Source: Cornus controversa
Taxonomy: Eukaryota > Streptophyta > Magnoliopsida > Cornales > Cornaceae
DNA: 64,000 nucleotides
Direction: 5' to 3'
NCBI GenBank assembly: GCA_026545225.1
Contig: CM048852.1
Coordinates: 16,468,146 to 16,532,145 of the forward strand
Below the pieces are notes generated by a model that saw only the letters and a list, made by a program, of their open reading frames with translations, made no database searches and was not told where the DNA came from. Every line of letters begins with the position of its first letter. Position 1 is the first letter of the stretch. The translations under genes and the position numbers were made by a program. Below, piece after piece: positions 22,651 through 34,169 of this stretch.

Positions 22651-23561
22651 TTGTGCACTCAAAAGTGCAAATCTAGGAACAATGTTCCTAAGAAAGTCCT
22701 CCTAACTGAGCACATAAGCTCCATTTTCCAACACCAAGCCCCTCCTAAATTCAAAGATCCGGGTGCTCCAACCATTTCATGCACCATCGGAAATCAATCT
22801 TTTGAAAAAGCACTTCTTGATTTAGGGGCTAGTGTCAATTTGCTTCCTTTCTCAGTTTACCAACAATTAGGTTTGGGGCAACTTAAGCATACCATAGTTG
22901 TGTTGCAACTTGCCGACCGTTCGATGAAGCAACCACGTGGCATCATTGAGGATGTAATAATTCAAGTGGACAAATTTTACTTTCTGGTGGACTTCATAGT
23001 CCTTGACACGGAACCGGTCCAAAATCCAAATAGACATATTCCTATCATTCTAGGTCGTCCATTTTTGGCCACGGAAATGCTTGCGTTAATTGCTATACCG
23101 GAGTAATGGACATCTCTTTCGGGAATATGAAAGTCCGTTTGAACATCTTCAATGCTTCTCACCACACATCCGACTACGAAAGTGAGTGCTTTTGTGTTGA
23201 TGTAGTGGAAGACCTTGTTCAAGAAGCACTTCCTTCTATTCTTTCTAAGGATCCTCTAGAGGTATGCCTAAATCATTTCAACTGTGATGATTTTGACATT
23301 GAGCAATCCATTTATGAAGTTAATTCAATGTTCGATGTCACTACTGTCATGGATTTGCCTAAATGGAGACTTCCTAGAAAACCTTTTCCTCCGTCGGTTA
23401 ATTCCATTGCTCCCCACGGGGTGGTGGAATTGAAGGACTTGAAAGATGGATCGTTGTTCAAAGTAAACGAGCAGCACTTAAAATTGTGCGTGGATGACCA
23501 AGTTACCACAGAATACGTGGATGTCGTCACTTTGACGGATCCCGTGTATTTTGACTCGTGA
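22651..23561 (+). pseudogene. protease and pol C-terminal tail of element B
   Basis: The protease domain carries the Athila-type [12 protein letters not shown] loop near 22814-22849 and the [14 protein letters not shown] and GRPFLAT blocks. The frame ends with the same tail as A's pol ([19 protein letters not shown] to [10 protein letters not shown]). RT, RNase H and integrase sequence is not seen, so this copy could not have made its own enzymes. Confidence 0.82.
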
Positions 23562-24671
23562 GCTGATTCGGATGTCACGCCATAGACGTGTAAGGTGGCA
23601 CGGCCATGGTAGCTATCATGCTTCCATGATGTCCCTTTAATCCAAGGTAAATTTTGTATCTAAGCAATTTAGTATCTAAGTCCCATAAGTCCAAGTCTAT
23701 GAAGTATAACTCAAGTTGACTATTTTTGGGCATCTCGATTGATCGAAGCAGAGATCTCAATCAATCGAGATTTCGATTGATCGAGATTTTGGTCTCGATT
23801 GATCGAAATAATGTAGAGAGTTTGCCAAGTCCAAAGTCCCGAGAGGTAGTATTCTTCGATAGCATTTCGATAGGTCCTCGATCAATCAAAATTTTGATTG
23901 ATCGAAGTAGGATCTCGATTGATCGAAGTCCAGATTTCGATTGATCGAAATCTCGATTGATCGAGATGTACATCTCGATCAATCGAGATTTACACGATGC
24001 CTGCACGTGAGCCGATTACTTATTTAAATCGTTGGGCTTCCCTCTCATTTATACGAATCTTCCCAAGACCATCCGACTCCCTCCTCTTCTTTGAGCGATC
24101 CAAAGCTTCCCCGAGCACTGTCCCACCCTTGATCTACCATTCCCGACCATCCACCGTCGTTCGTCGCAGTCCGAGCTCTCCGCGTACACGCGCACACTCA
24201 TCTCTTCGCGGCTGCATGTTGGGACTTCATCTTCTTGCACCGATCATCAGCTTCACCTTGAGGTAAGTGATGCATGGCTTTATTTTTCTTACTTTGCCGC
24301 CATTTTTGTTAGTTTTCTCGGTGTAATAAGCATAGACTGATGACGTGGGTTGGAATGGTTCGCATTCGCATTCACAATTGGATCTTGCGGGTTTCGAGGG
24401 TAGGAGTGCATGTATGGGTGAGATGTTGCATTATTTTTGTTTTGAATGCTTGATTTACGGTTTGCAACTGCGGCCCCATCGTTTCGGTTGCATCCGCTTA
24501 CGCTGCTTCCTAGTGCACCTCATCGAGTCGATTCAAGCGTGCCTTGGAATGCATGTGTCGGCACCATGGACTATAACCTCTTTTTTCATTTTTTCATTCT
24601 TATTTTAGTATTCATTTTATTTTCTTTTTATTTACGTAATTTTGGAATAAAGTGCAGACGGTTCCGAGATT
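23562..24671 (+). other. pol-env spacer of element B with palindromic repeats
   Basis: No coding signal. The TCGATTGATCGA/TCGATCAATCGA units cluster at about 23730-23990. The cluster is followed by a GC-richer stretch at about 24000-24270 that aligns by eye with the env-side spacer of A, and then an AT-rich run up to the env-like start. Confidence 0.75.
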
Positions 24672-25898
24672 ATGGCGAGGGTGAAGAATGACCCCGGTGC
24701 TGTTCGAGATGTGCCCGAGCGAGTCTTCCGGACTCGGAAGTTTCACCCGGAGCAGTGATTTGAGCTGAGAGAGTACAAGATGTGTCCCAACAGCTCGTGG
24801 GCTGTAGTAGAGCTTAGGAGGCGTCGCCTCGACCGATTATGTGTGCCACCCACTGATGTGGTGCACGAGCGCTTGGTGCATGTCTTTTTCGAGCGTATGA
24901 CCTATTCCTGCACAGCGCCGGACACATTGGAGACGGTCGTGGGCAGCACGATGATTACTATCACTCCGAGCAGGATCGCGCAAATGCTCGACATTCCTCA
25001 CCAGCAGCCTCCAGATATGGTTGACCAGGACGGTCGACCGATCTACAGGGCCGAGCTTCTAGTAGACACGACACTGTTTTCCATCGTGATGGACATGTGT
25101 GGCAGGGTGTTTACCACACCCACTCACAACTGCACGTCCAAATCGATGTGCCCGAGTGTATTACGGTTTTTGGACATCGTTCTCATCAAAAACGCGTGTC
25201 CATTGCAGCACGTGGCAGAGCGCAGGGGCGACCTTCTCCATTGCCTATACGCTTTCCACACGGGCACGTGGTTTTCTGTCCCGTCGCTGATATGGGGGCA
25301 GATGTTCAAGATCTGGGACAGCCTTGTCAACAAGAGGATGAGGCGAGCAGCGAGTTGGCGGCTTCCCTTTCCTTTCCTCGTCGCCGCTTCCCTGAGTCGT
25401 GCCAGTATACCGGTCAGTGATACTGACATTCAGTTGGCACCGCCCACCCGCTTCACACCTACTCAGTGGGAACGGGTGAGGCGACACTTGGAGCGGCAGG
25501 ACCACCAGGGCGATCCGCCAGAGGACGTAGACATGGATGCCCCAGTGGAGATGGATGAGGGTGAGCATGCAGAGGGTGACGCATCTAATGAGGAGATGGG
25601 GGATGAGGATATGGATATCACCACAGAGCGGCATGAGATCTTAGCGACTGGCTAATCCTGCTTGGCAGCTGACGTTGAGCGGCTCCAGTAGGGTTTTGAG
25701 GAGCACGTCCAGGTGACGCAGAGTCAGCTGGAGGGCATTAGGTCAGACATTACATCTCTGGCACAGGGTCAGAGGGCAATTCTAGATGAGTTCCGGGCCT
25801 TCTGGCAGGACTTGCAGTTCCTGTTTGTCGGCCGAGCTTCCACCTCCACCTCTACTCCACCCACCGAGCCACCACCACCACCACCCGCCCCAAACTAG
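24672..25898 (+). pseudogene. env-position gene of element B
   Basis: Begins MARVKN like A. It has the LRRRRLDRLCVPPTDVVHERLVHVFFERMTYSC block, ITITPSRIAQMLDIPHQQP, then CPLQHVAERRGDLLHCLYAFHTGTWFS. The acidic stretch (EDVDMDAPVEMDEGE), helix (DITSLAQGQRAILDEFRAFWQDL) and polyproline tail follow. It is GC-rich against the surrounding AT-rich element. No membrane span or signal peptide is visible. A few breaks. Confidence 0.78.
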
Positions 25899-27452
25899 CT
25901 TTATCTTGTCGGACTTTCTGCTTTACTTTCTGTTATTTTTCTTTATTTGTTTTTTTGCTAGGCTATGTTGGCCATATTAGTTTTTGTGTATTCCACATGC
26001 ATGTACACTTTGTACTGAAACTCATTTTCATATATATGGAATACAGTTGTCTTTTCTTTTATACCATGTGTTATATTTTCTGTCTTTATTTTTGCTTTCT
26101 GCCAATATCAGTGCTCTCTCTACTTTGACTATGTATGTAGTACCACTTGCCTAATTGTTATATGTGATTCAGTTGATGATTTCTGTTTATTACCGCCTGG
26201 TTTCAATTCCCAGTACAGTTGAGATTGCTTCAATGCAGTATGGCATTAATAAAGAAAGGCAGCCCCTTTGCATGCTATACGTTAGCATGCCTGGATAGTC
26301 AATATCTTATCGCATAAACCTCTTAGTCAATTGGGAAACACCAGTTCAGAGTCTTGGATGTGCACTGATCTTGGCATTGTCCGCTTGTCCATAATTCTTT
26401 TATTATGTTCTTCTTATCTACTTTTTGTTCCATTTAATGCTCGTGGTATCCATTTGGTGTTCCGTGCAGGTTTTTCTCATTTACAGGATGACCGCCCGTA
26501 TTGGAATGCCATTTTTGTTGCGTTCTGCAATCTCGGTAAATTCTTTCCTTGTTCTTCTTGACGCAACATTGAGGACAATGTTGCGTCTAAGTTTGGGGGT
26601 GCGGTATGCTATACCACTTGCATATGCATGCAATGTTCAGTCTTAGTATTGAGTGTCATTGTAGAGCAGTTTATTTTTTCTTGATATTTTTGCATGCTTG
26701 CTACGATGTCTTACTTTTAAAGGGAAGATCATTCGAATAAATGTCCGAGGTAAATGCAGCAGGTAGTTAAGAACTTTAACATTGTAAATGCCCGCACTTT
26801 TGCAAGCTATGTAATAGGTTAGAACGGTCTACATTTTTGTCCAACTATGAACACGTACAGTTCTTGCCCTAAATTTGTCCTTAACCGTACAAATTCGTAC
26901 ACATGCATTTTAAATTGTGGGCTATAAGTCTGATTGAAAATTTTGTAAATTTCTGTTTTTATCTGAACAACTTAAAGATTGAGTTCTTCCGGTTGTTGTA
27001 AAAAAAAAAACATTATAAAATAAATGCAATAAGCCTTCTCACTCAATAAACTGGATCTCTATGCCTCAAAGTAGGGAGTATTCGCGTACAAGTTTGCAAG
27101 GTTGAGCAACAATAAGCGGGTGGCTTGCTTAAGCTCATCGCCTTGTAAGCTCAATAGATTTGTTCTTATTTTTCTCCAAATATGACAAAAGTCACGCGTT
27201 AGAATGCATGTTCACTTTTCAAAGAGGATTTTGGGATTGGAATTAGTATGTTTGTTCTGACTGGCCATTATGTGGGGACCGTCGTCTATTTGTAGTTTGT
27301 GAAAGTCCATTCTTGCTAATGACCGCATAGTTCTGTAATACTTGTTGCATTTGCCATGCGTGACATGAACGGACAATAACCCTTTATCTAGTTGATGACT
27401 GAGCATGATCCAATTTTTGCATAAGATAGTTAATTTCATTTTTGTGATATTG
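25899..27452 (+). other. long 3' UTR of element B
   Basis: About 1.55 kb without coding signal. Blocks shared with A and F are the internal hairpin/PPT-like module (26561-26602), an 'ataagccttctcac' block near 27029-27042 and TATGTGGGGAC at 27269-27279. The order of blocks is the same in the three elements. Confidence 0.72.
26561..26602 (+). promoter_or_regulatory. internal hairpin plus PPT-like tract (element B)
   Basis: ACGCAACATTG pairs perfectly with CAATGTTGCGT around an AGGA loop, an 11-bp stem. AAGTTTGGGGGTG follows two bases later at 26589-26601. This is the longest stem of the four internal modules. The tract is identical to the 3' PPT about 0.9 kb downstream. Confidence 0.72.
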
Positions 27453-27490
27453 CATTGCTAAGGGACTAGCAATGTGTAAGTTTGGGGGTG
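27453..27490 (+). promoter_or_regulatory. 3' polypurine tract with upstream hairpin (element B)
   Basis: CATTGCTA pairs with TAGCAATG around AGGGAC (27453-27474). AAGTTTGGGGGTG (27478-27490) then abuts the 3' LTR. The outer pair is C-G here and T-A in A, C and D, a compensatory difference. Confidence 0.82.
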
Positions 27491-28155
27491 TGATAAGTGT
27501 TCAATTCTATGCATTTGAACCCGCTTTATTGCATACGTTAGTCCCGTTTCTACGTTTACCAAGATATGTTTGTGGTATTTTTGTGTTTTTGATGTATTGC
27601 AGGTCTTGTAGTAAAAGGAGCAAAGTTTGAGGCCATTTGCAGCTGAAGAGGAAAGTTCAGATTTAGAGCTAAGGCATCTCGATCAATCGAGATGTTGATC
27701 TCGATCAATCGAGATCTCGATTGATCGAGACTTGATTTCGATTGATCGAAATCTCGATCAATCGAGATTCCAATCTCGATTGATCGAGATTCTGCAGAGC
27801 CACTTGCTCACCTGCTCTCCCACTTGCAACAAAATCCCCCTTTTTGCACGACTTAGAGGGATTGTCTAACTTGAACAAGACCTTTGGGGACCTTCTTGAT
27901 ATAGTGGGTATATATATTGATATATATATATATATTTATGGTGGGCCCCAAGGTTGAAAAGGAGGCCATAAAGCACAAAAAGAAGCCATTCTCACATATC
28001 TCTCATACACATCAGAATACACATAGAGAGACATTCGGGAGAGGGGAAGAAGGAGCTGAACCAGACCAAGAAGCTTCATTTTCTCCATCAATGGAAGAGT
28101 GCATGGCATCCATGAGCAACTAACTTCTCTACTAGGGTGTTGTTGAAGCCTCTAG
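27491..28155 (+). repeat. 3' LTR of element B, left part
   Basis: Starts TGATAAGTGTTC, with U3 repeats at 27675-27792 and a TATA tract at 27908-27935. It is interrupted by the family-2 complex at 28156 and resumes at 50873. TCTAG at 28151-28155 is the left target duplication of that complex. Confidence 0.93.
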
Positions 28156-29664
28156 TGATTCGTGTGTGAGTGTGACTCAAAAAGTATATCATTTAAAAAT
28201 TTCCACACTTCGCAATAGAACGAATTCCTGGCAGAATAGGGGTATCGTACCTCAGGGATTATGGTCTGATGAGTTGGAATACGGAATTAATTCTAATTAA
28301 ATTTATAAGAACAGAATTCTGATTTTTAAACTAAACTGATTAAAAAGATAAAATAAAATAAATCAAAGTAAACAGATAGTGAAGATAATATGAGAGAAAT
28401 CTAGGTTGTTTGACTTCACGACTAACTCCACAATCAATGGTCAATTGAATCAACTATAGGGGAATTACATCTTGCATAAGTGGTGTCGGTGGCTACAAGC
28501 TCACCTTCATCCATCAAGAAGATAACATATGATTAAGCCTAAGCCATGGACTATCTTCGATTGGCATGGGCCATCTGCCTAACTACTCTAATCTAGGGTG
28601 CAGTATGATTCATCTTCTCTAGGCATAATCCATCAAAGCTCTTAACAATATATTCAGTGATTACCATTGTGTAATAATCTCTCTCATGATCTCAGAAAAC
28701 AAGAGAGATTGAGTTCAATAACAACAACTAAATATCTAAGACAAGATAATAAATCATTGAGATTTAATTTACAAGACTTTTATTGCTCAATTCTATAATA
28801 AGAATCCTTTGAATTACACAATCTATGCATGTATATAAAGGTCCCCAATAATTAAAACAATCAAACCATTGATGCTTTGTTAGGGCTACATCAAAACCCT
28901 AGTGAATGAACTAGCCGCTCATGGTAGAAGAAGAAGCTTCAACTGTTAAGGAAGAAGGCATCATCTTTCTGAATTACGCGTATGACTTCGTTCTCCAATG
29001 GCTCTGCAAATATGTTTATGTTCTCTTCTCAGCCCTCTCAGACTCTCCAAGCTCTGTTCTCTCTCCCTAATCTCTTCCAAACTCAGCCTCTTATTCTTCA
29101 CTTTATTCCCCAGGAGAATACACCAAAGTCCTAATCCAATTAGGAATGAATTATGGTTTCCCGCAGCACTAATCAGGTGGGTTTTTCCTGCTGACTTTGG
29201 CCCAACTTTTGACCCACTAGAAGTCCGATTTACGGAATTTTCGTGAAATACAAAAGTGTGCAGAATCAAATTTCGTTCAAGTTTGCGCTAAAATAATGTC
29301 GATTTGAGGCACGAAAATAAGACTTCGGGTCTGTTTTCCAAAACGGGATTAAGATTGTATTATGCGCAGATTTGGGCTTCAAGCCCGAAACCTTCTTAAG
29401 CAGTTGTAATTCTCTTGGACCTCTTTCTTGGGCTGATTTGAGTTAAAATAAATGGTTGAGTGAATCTCCTTGATGTAGGCTTCATCTCACCATCTTGGAT
29501 GTCTTCTTTAAAAGCCCAAAAGCTTGGTTTTAACTGAAATAATCATTAAGGTCCTGAAAATACAGAAAACACTAAAACAAAGTAAAATAACAAAATAATC
29601 TATCACTAAGAGAATAAAATACATAAGTTAAGAGGCTAGAATGCGTAACATTCAACGCCTATCA
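28156..29664 (-). repeat. family-2 LTR at the left edge of C/E
   Basis: 1,509 bp. In element orientation it starts TGATAGGCGTTGAATG and ends CACACGAATCA. Most of it pairs with the right LTR of C, but its outer flank carries the duplication of E. It may be a product of recombination between the 3' LTRs of E and C. Confidence 0.85.
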
Positions 29665-30417
29665 CACCCCCAAACTTACATATTGCTAGTCCCTTAGCAA
29701 TAGAATAAAACAAAACTAAAATAAAAGAAACTAACAAATACTAACTAAACTACCTAACTCCACTTTCGTGGGAGAAACGATTGCATTTAGCATATGCAAC
29801 AAGCCTTTAAACCCCTAGGTTCCCCCTAGTGGACGAGTATAGTCTCGTGAGGGTTTCCAGAAATGTTACCCACAAACATTCAAAATTCTGTTTCAACATT
29901 AATTCAAGAAGAAGATTACAATACATAGTTACAAACTTACATTTCAAGAATAATTTCAAACTTTCAAATTCTATAATTCAAATCAATGGTCCCCACACAT
30001 AATTCACATCAACATATCTCAAAATAATCAACTCTAGTCTCCTCGTGTAAAGTGAACTAGCAGTCATCTCATGTAGCATAACCCAACTCTGAATATATTA
30101 AGGCACATACCCCATCAACTCAGTAGCTCCCCTTATTGAAATCATACTTCCAAGTATTATTATTGCATTGCCTTCATGCTAGTGGTGTGCTCTATTTTCT
30201 TGCCACTCATTCTCCAGATTTCTGGTAACATCGTTCTTACTCTTTTCTTTGCTTTGATTGATACTACATTGAGGACAATGTACAGTTTAAGTTTGGGTGA
30301 GGCGATGCCTATTTTTGTGTTTTATTGCATATATGGGGAAAATTTGTGAAATTCTTCTTGTATTAGGATTTTATTTTATTTTATTTTCTTAGTTAGTTTT
30401 TTATTTTATTTTATTTT
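29665..30417 (-). other. 3' region of C with PPT/hairpin; rearranged
   Basis: Next to the LTR, on the - strand, is AAGTTTGGGGGTG. The 8-bp TATTGCTA/TAGCAATA hairpin with AGGGAC loop is at 29681-29702. Family-2 3' UTR sequence matching D's 40040-40476 follows. Further in, the internal hairpin module (TACATTG-AGGA-CAATGTA at 30265-30282, then AAGTTTGGG) reads on the + strand, opposite to the element, so this part is rearranged. No coding signal. Confidence 0.65.
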
Positions 30418-31205
30418 CTCAATTTCTCGGTTGGATAGCTCTACTTGCCCGCTTGTCTGAGGATGATAAGGTGTCGCCACCTTATGTGTCACTGAATATT
30501 TAGCAAGCAAACTTCTCAAGAATTTATTGCAAAAGTGAGAACCACCATCATTGATCAAGGCTCGAGGAATTCCGAATTGACTAAGAATGTTCTCATGCAT
30601 GAATTTGATTACCACCTTATGATCATTGGTTCAAGTTGCAATGGCCTCCACCCATTTGGAAACATAATCCACACCAACCAGAATGTATTCGTAGCCAAAA
30701 AAAGGTGGAAAGGGTCCCATAAAATCAATTCCCCAAACATCAAAAATCTCCACCACCAGAATGGGGCTCATTGGCATCATATCACGCCTCGACATTGAAC
30801 CCAATCTTTGACAACGATCACAAGTCTTACAGAAAACATATGCATCATGAAACAGAGAAGGCCAAAAGAATCCACATTGAAGTACCTTTGCTGCTGTCTT
30901 CCTTGCACTGAAATGGCCTCCACATGCTAATGAGTGGCAGAATTTGAGAATATCTTAAAACTCATGGTCGGGGACACATCGCCGAATAATCTAATCTGGA
31001 CAATATTTAAATAACTCTGGATCCTCCCAAAAGTAATGATGAACTCTAGAGAAGAATCGATCACGTTCTCGCTTGGTCCAGTCTCTTGGCACTTTTCCCG
31101 TGGCTAAATAGTTCACAATATCTGCATACCATGGTGTGGAGTTGTCGGACACTCCAAACAATTGCTCCCTCTAAAGTGTTTTGGAAAGTGTAGTGCATAC
31201 AGAAG
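30418..31205 (-). pseudogene. integrase remnant of C
   Basis: Integrase core wording on the - strand includes [64 protein letters not shown] near 30425-30615. The zinc-binding region and upstream linker extend to about 31200. Very close to the integrase of E (45813-46800). Broken. Confidence 0.8.
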
Positions 31206-33596
31206 TTACCACCATGGTAGAAAATTGATCATCAAACATCTTCTTCTCCTTCTGTTTTGTTGCACCCTTATTTCATTTGTAGATTCAGCCACATCTTCAG
31301 AGTCCATGAAGAAAACATCAGTCTGATCTGGAGGATTCTCAACAGCATTGAAAATATTAAGTTTAACCTTCATGTTGCCAAATGAAATATCCATGATCCC
31401 CGACCTACAATTTATGCAAGCATCAGCAGTAGCTAAGAAAGGTCGACCAAGGATCACTGGAATGTGCCTCTTTGGATTGTGAACCGGCTCAGTGTCCAGT
31501 ACAATGAAATCAACAGGAAAGTAGAACTTGTCCACTTTAATGTGCACGTCTTCTATTATTCCTCGAGGCTGCTTTCTTGATCTGTCTGCAAATTGCAATA
31601 CCACCGAGGTAGGCTTCAGTTCTCCCAAGCCCAATTGTAAGTAGACTGAATAGGGTAGCAAATTCACACTTGCACCCAAATCAAGAAAAGCTTTATCAAC
31701 ATGGTGCTCCCCAATAATGCATGAGATAGTTGGAGCACCAGGATCTTTGTACTTGGGAGGAGTACACTGCTGAATTATCGAACTTACTTGTTGTGGCAGC
31801 ATCACTTTCTTTGGCACATGGCTTTTAGAACGCCTTTTCTGAGTGCACAAGTCCTTCAAGAATTTAACATAAGGGGGAATTTTCTTGATGGCATCAAGGA
31901 GTGGCAAATTAATCTTCACTTGTCGAAACACCTCCATCATGTCATGCAGCTTGTCCCCTTGTTTCCCCAATCTAGATGCTCCAAGGAAACGTTGTGGGAA
32001 AGGAGCCTTGGGCTCATAAGGAATTTCAGCACTTGGACTTCTGGTCACTTTTTCTTCTTCTTTCTTTTCACCCACCTTATTATCAATTATTTTCCCACTC
32101 CTCAAAGTGGTAATAGCTTGAACTTGCTCATGGTGTGGGTTGCTTGTGGAAGTTTGCATCCCTCTTGGATTAGCAATTGGTTGACTAGGGAGCTTCCCTT
32201 CTTCTCTTCTACTCAATAAAGTAGCAAGCTGTCCAAACTGAGATTCCAATTTGGCAATGGATTGAGAATGCGAGTGCACTAGCTGAACTGTAGATTGTAC
32301 TGTTGCTGCAGTAGCTTGCACTGTCTCTATGAGAGAATCAAGCTTGTCAAATTTTGACAAGGTAAGAGTCAGCTTGTCTTCAATAGCAGAAATTCTTTGG
32401 GCCATAGGACTTTGTGTTTGATATTATTGTTGAGGCACAAAAGTCCTAGGTTGATATGATGGTTGCATTGCTGCCCCTTGATTACTGTAAGAAAAACCAA
32501 GATGATTCCTCCATGTAGGATTGTAAGTATTACCTCGTGGAGGATTCATTGGTCCAGTGAAAGTAGCTTGGACTTGCTCATGTTGAATATCAGAAAATTG
32601 CCCCACCGAAGGACAATTGCTTACATTATGCATAGGACTAGAGCAAAATTCACAAGGGCCTAGCAATGAAGAATTTGAAGCAGAAGGAGTTTGATTGGCA
32701 GCCATAATTACTGCTACCTTCTTTGCAATTAAATCAATGTTGGTTGGCATAGCTTCTGAAGCACCAACCTCAAAAATCCCACCAGTCTTCCTTGTAGTGG
32801 CAAGTCTGCTAGAACGAGTAGAGGACACATGTTGCAGAGAGTTGTCACTAAGATTTTCAAATAAGGTCCATGCCTCTTCTTCACTCTTCAACATAAAAGT
32901 ACCTCCACAAGATGCATCAACCATCTGTCTGTTGGCTTCTGTGAGCCCTTCATGAAAACTCTGCACTAGTTGCCACTTAGGAACTTGGTGATGGGGACAC
33001 TTCCTAAGAAGGTCCTTGAATCTTTCCCATGTCTCATAAAATTGTTCCTCCTCATGTTGGGAGAAACCAGTGATAGCACGTCTGAACTGATTGGTCTTCC
33101 CTATCGGAAAATACTTCTTGAGAAACTCATGTTGCATCTGAGTCCAAGTTGTGATAGAACCTGCCGGTAGAGAATTGAACCAATACTTTGCTTGGTCTTT
33201 CAGAGAGAATGGAAAAAGTCTCATTCTGAAAGCATCTTCAGAGAAGTTGTGAATTTTTGTAGTTGAGCACACTTCAATGAAGTCATCCAGATACTTGTAA
33301 GGGTCTTCTTGAGACAGCCCAAAATAAGATGGCAGCATCTGAATGATGCTGGACTTGATCTCATAATTCTGTGCTGTGACATTGGGCAGTTGAAAACCTG
33401 CTGGCGAGGTATATGTCTCAGGAACATAGTAGTCCCTCAGCAATTTAGCTCTTTCTCCATCAGCATTAGGAACAAGGTTGTTATTCCTCTCTTCTGCCAT
33501 GTCTTCAAGTAATTCTTCTTCTTGCACAATTGTATCAACAGGGATGTTCCGCAGTTGTCTAAGAGTACGTTTAGGCTCAAGATCAAGAGGTATCAA
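31206..33596 (-). pseudogene. gag and protease of C
   Basis: Gag reads from MIPLDLEPKRTLRQLRNIPVDT through the gag domain (YFGLSQEDPYKYLDDFIEVCSTTKIHNF, KKYFPIGKTNQFRRAITGF). A CCHC knuckle (CEFCSSPMHNVSNC) is followed by a coiled coil (LTLTLSKFDKLDSLIETVQ). The protease has [22 protein letters not shown] and [17 protein letters not shown]. The sequence after the protease is the same as in E and does not enter RT. A few breaks. Confidence 0.85.
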
Positions 33597-33749
33597 AGGA
33601 TCAGCTACAGAACGACGACCTTGCAGATATTAGCAAAAAGCACCTGAAAAGAAAACAAAAACAAAATTAAAAATAAAATACAAAAATCTCCTAAACTAAA
33701 AATCCAATTAAAACTAATTCTGTAAAATCCAATCAATCAAATACATAAT

Positions 33750-33766
33750 CCCCGGCAACGGCGCCA
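33750..33766 (-). other. tRNA-Asp primer binding site of C
   Basis: The + strand shows the tRNA-Asp 3' end CCCCGGCAACGGCGCCA exactly, five bases inside the LTR edge at 33772. Confidence 0.88.
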
Positions 33767-33771
33767 AAAAT

Positions 33772-34169
33772 TGATTCGTGTGTGAATGTGACTCAAAAAG
33801 TATATCAATTAAAAAATTTCACACTTCGCAATAGAACGAATTCCTTGCAGAAGAGGGCTATCGAAAGGGGTATCGTACCTCAGGGATTATGGTCTGATGA
33901 GTTGGAATACGGAATTAATTCTAATTAAATTTAAGAAAAGAATTCTGATTTTTAAACGAAACTAATTAAAAAGATAAAATTAAATAAATCAAAGTAAACA
34001 GATAGTGAAGATAATATGAGAGAAATCTAGGTTGTTTGACTTCACGACTAACTCCACAATCAATGGTCAATTGAATCAACTATAGGGGAATTACATCATG
34101 CATAAGTGGCGTCGATGGCTACAAGCTCACCTTCATCCGTCAAGAAGATAACATATGATTAAGCGTAAG
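33772..34169 (-). repeat. 5' LTR of C, left part
   Basis: Starts TGATTCGTGTG on the + strand and is cut by element D. It resumes at 41988. GTAAG (34165-34169) and CTAAG (41988-41992) are the target duplication of D, differing at one base. Confidence 0.9.

Noticed and set aside
28998-29246. Small frames in the family-2 LTR resembling leader peptides
   Set aside because: They are repeated in every family-2 LTR with changing frame and no conserved start or domain.
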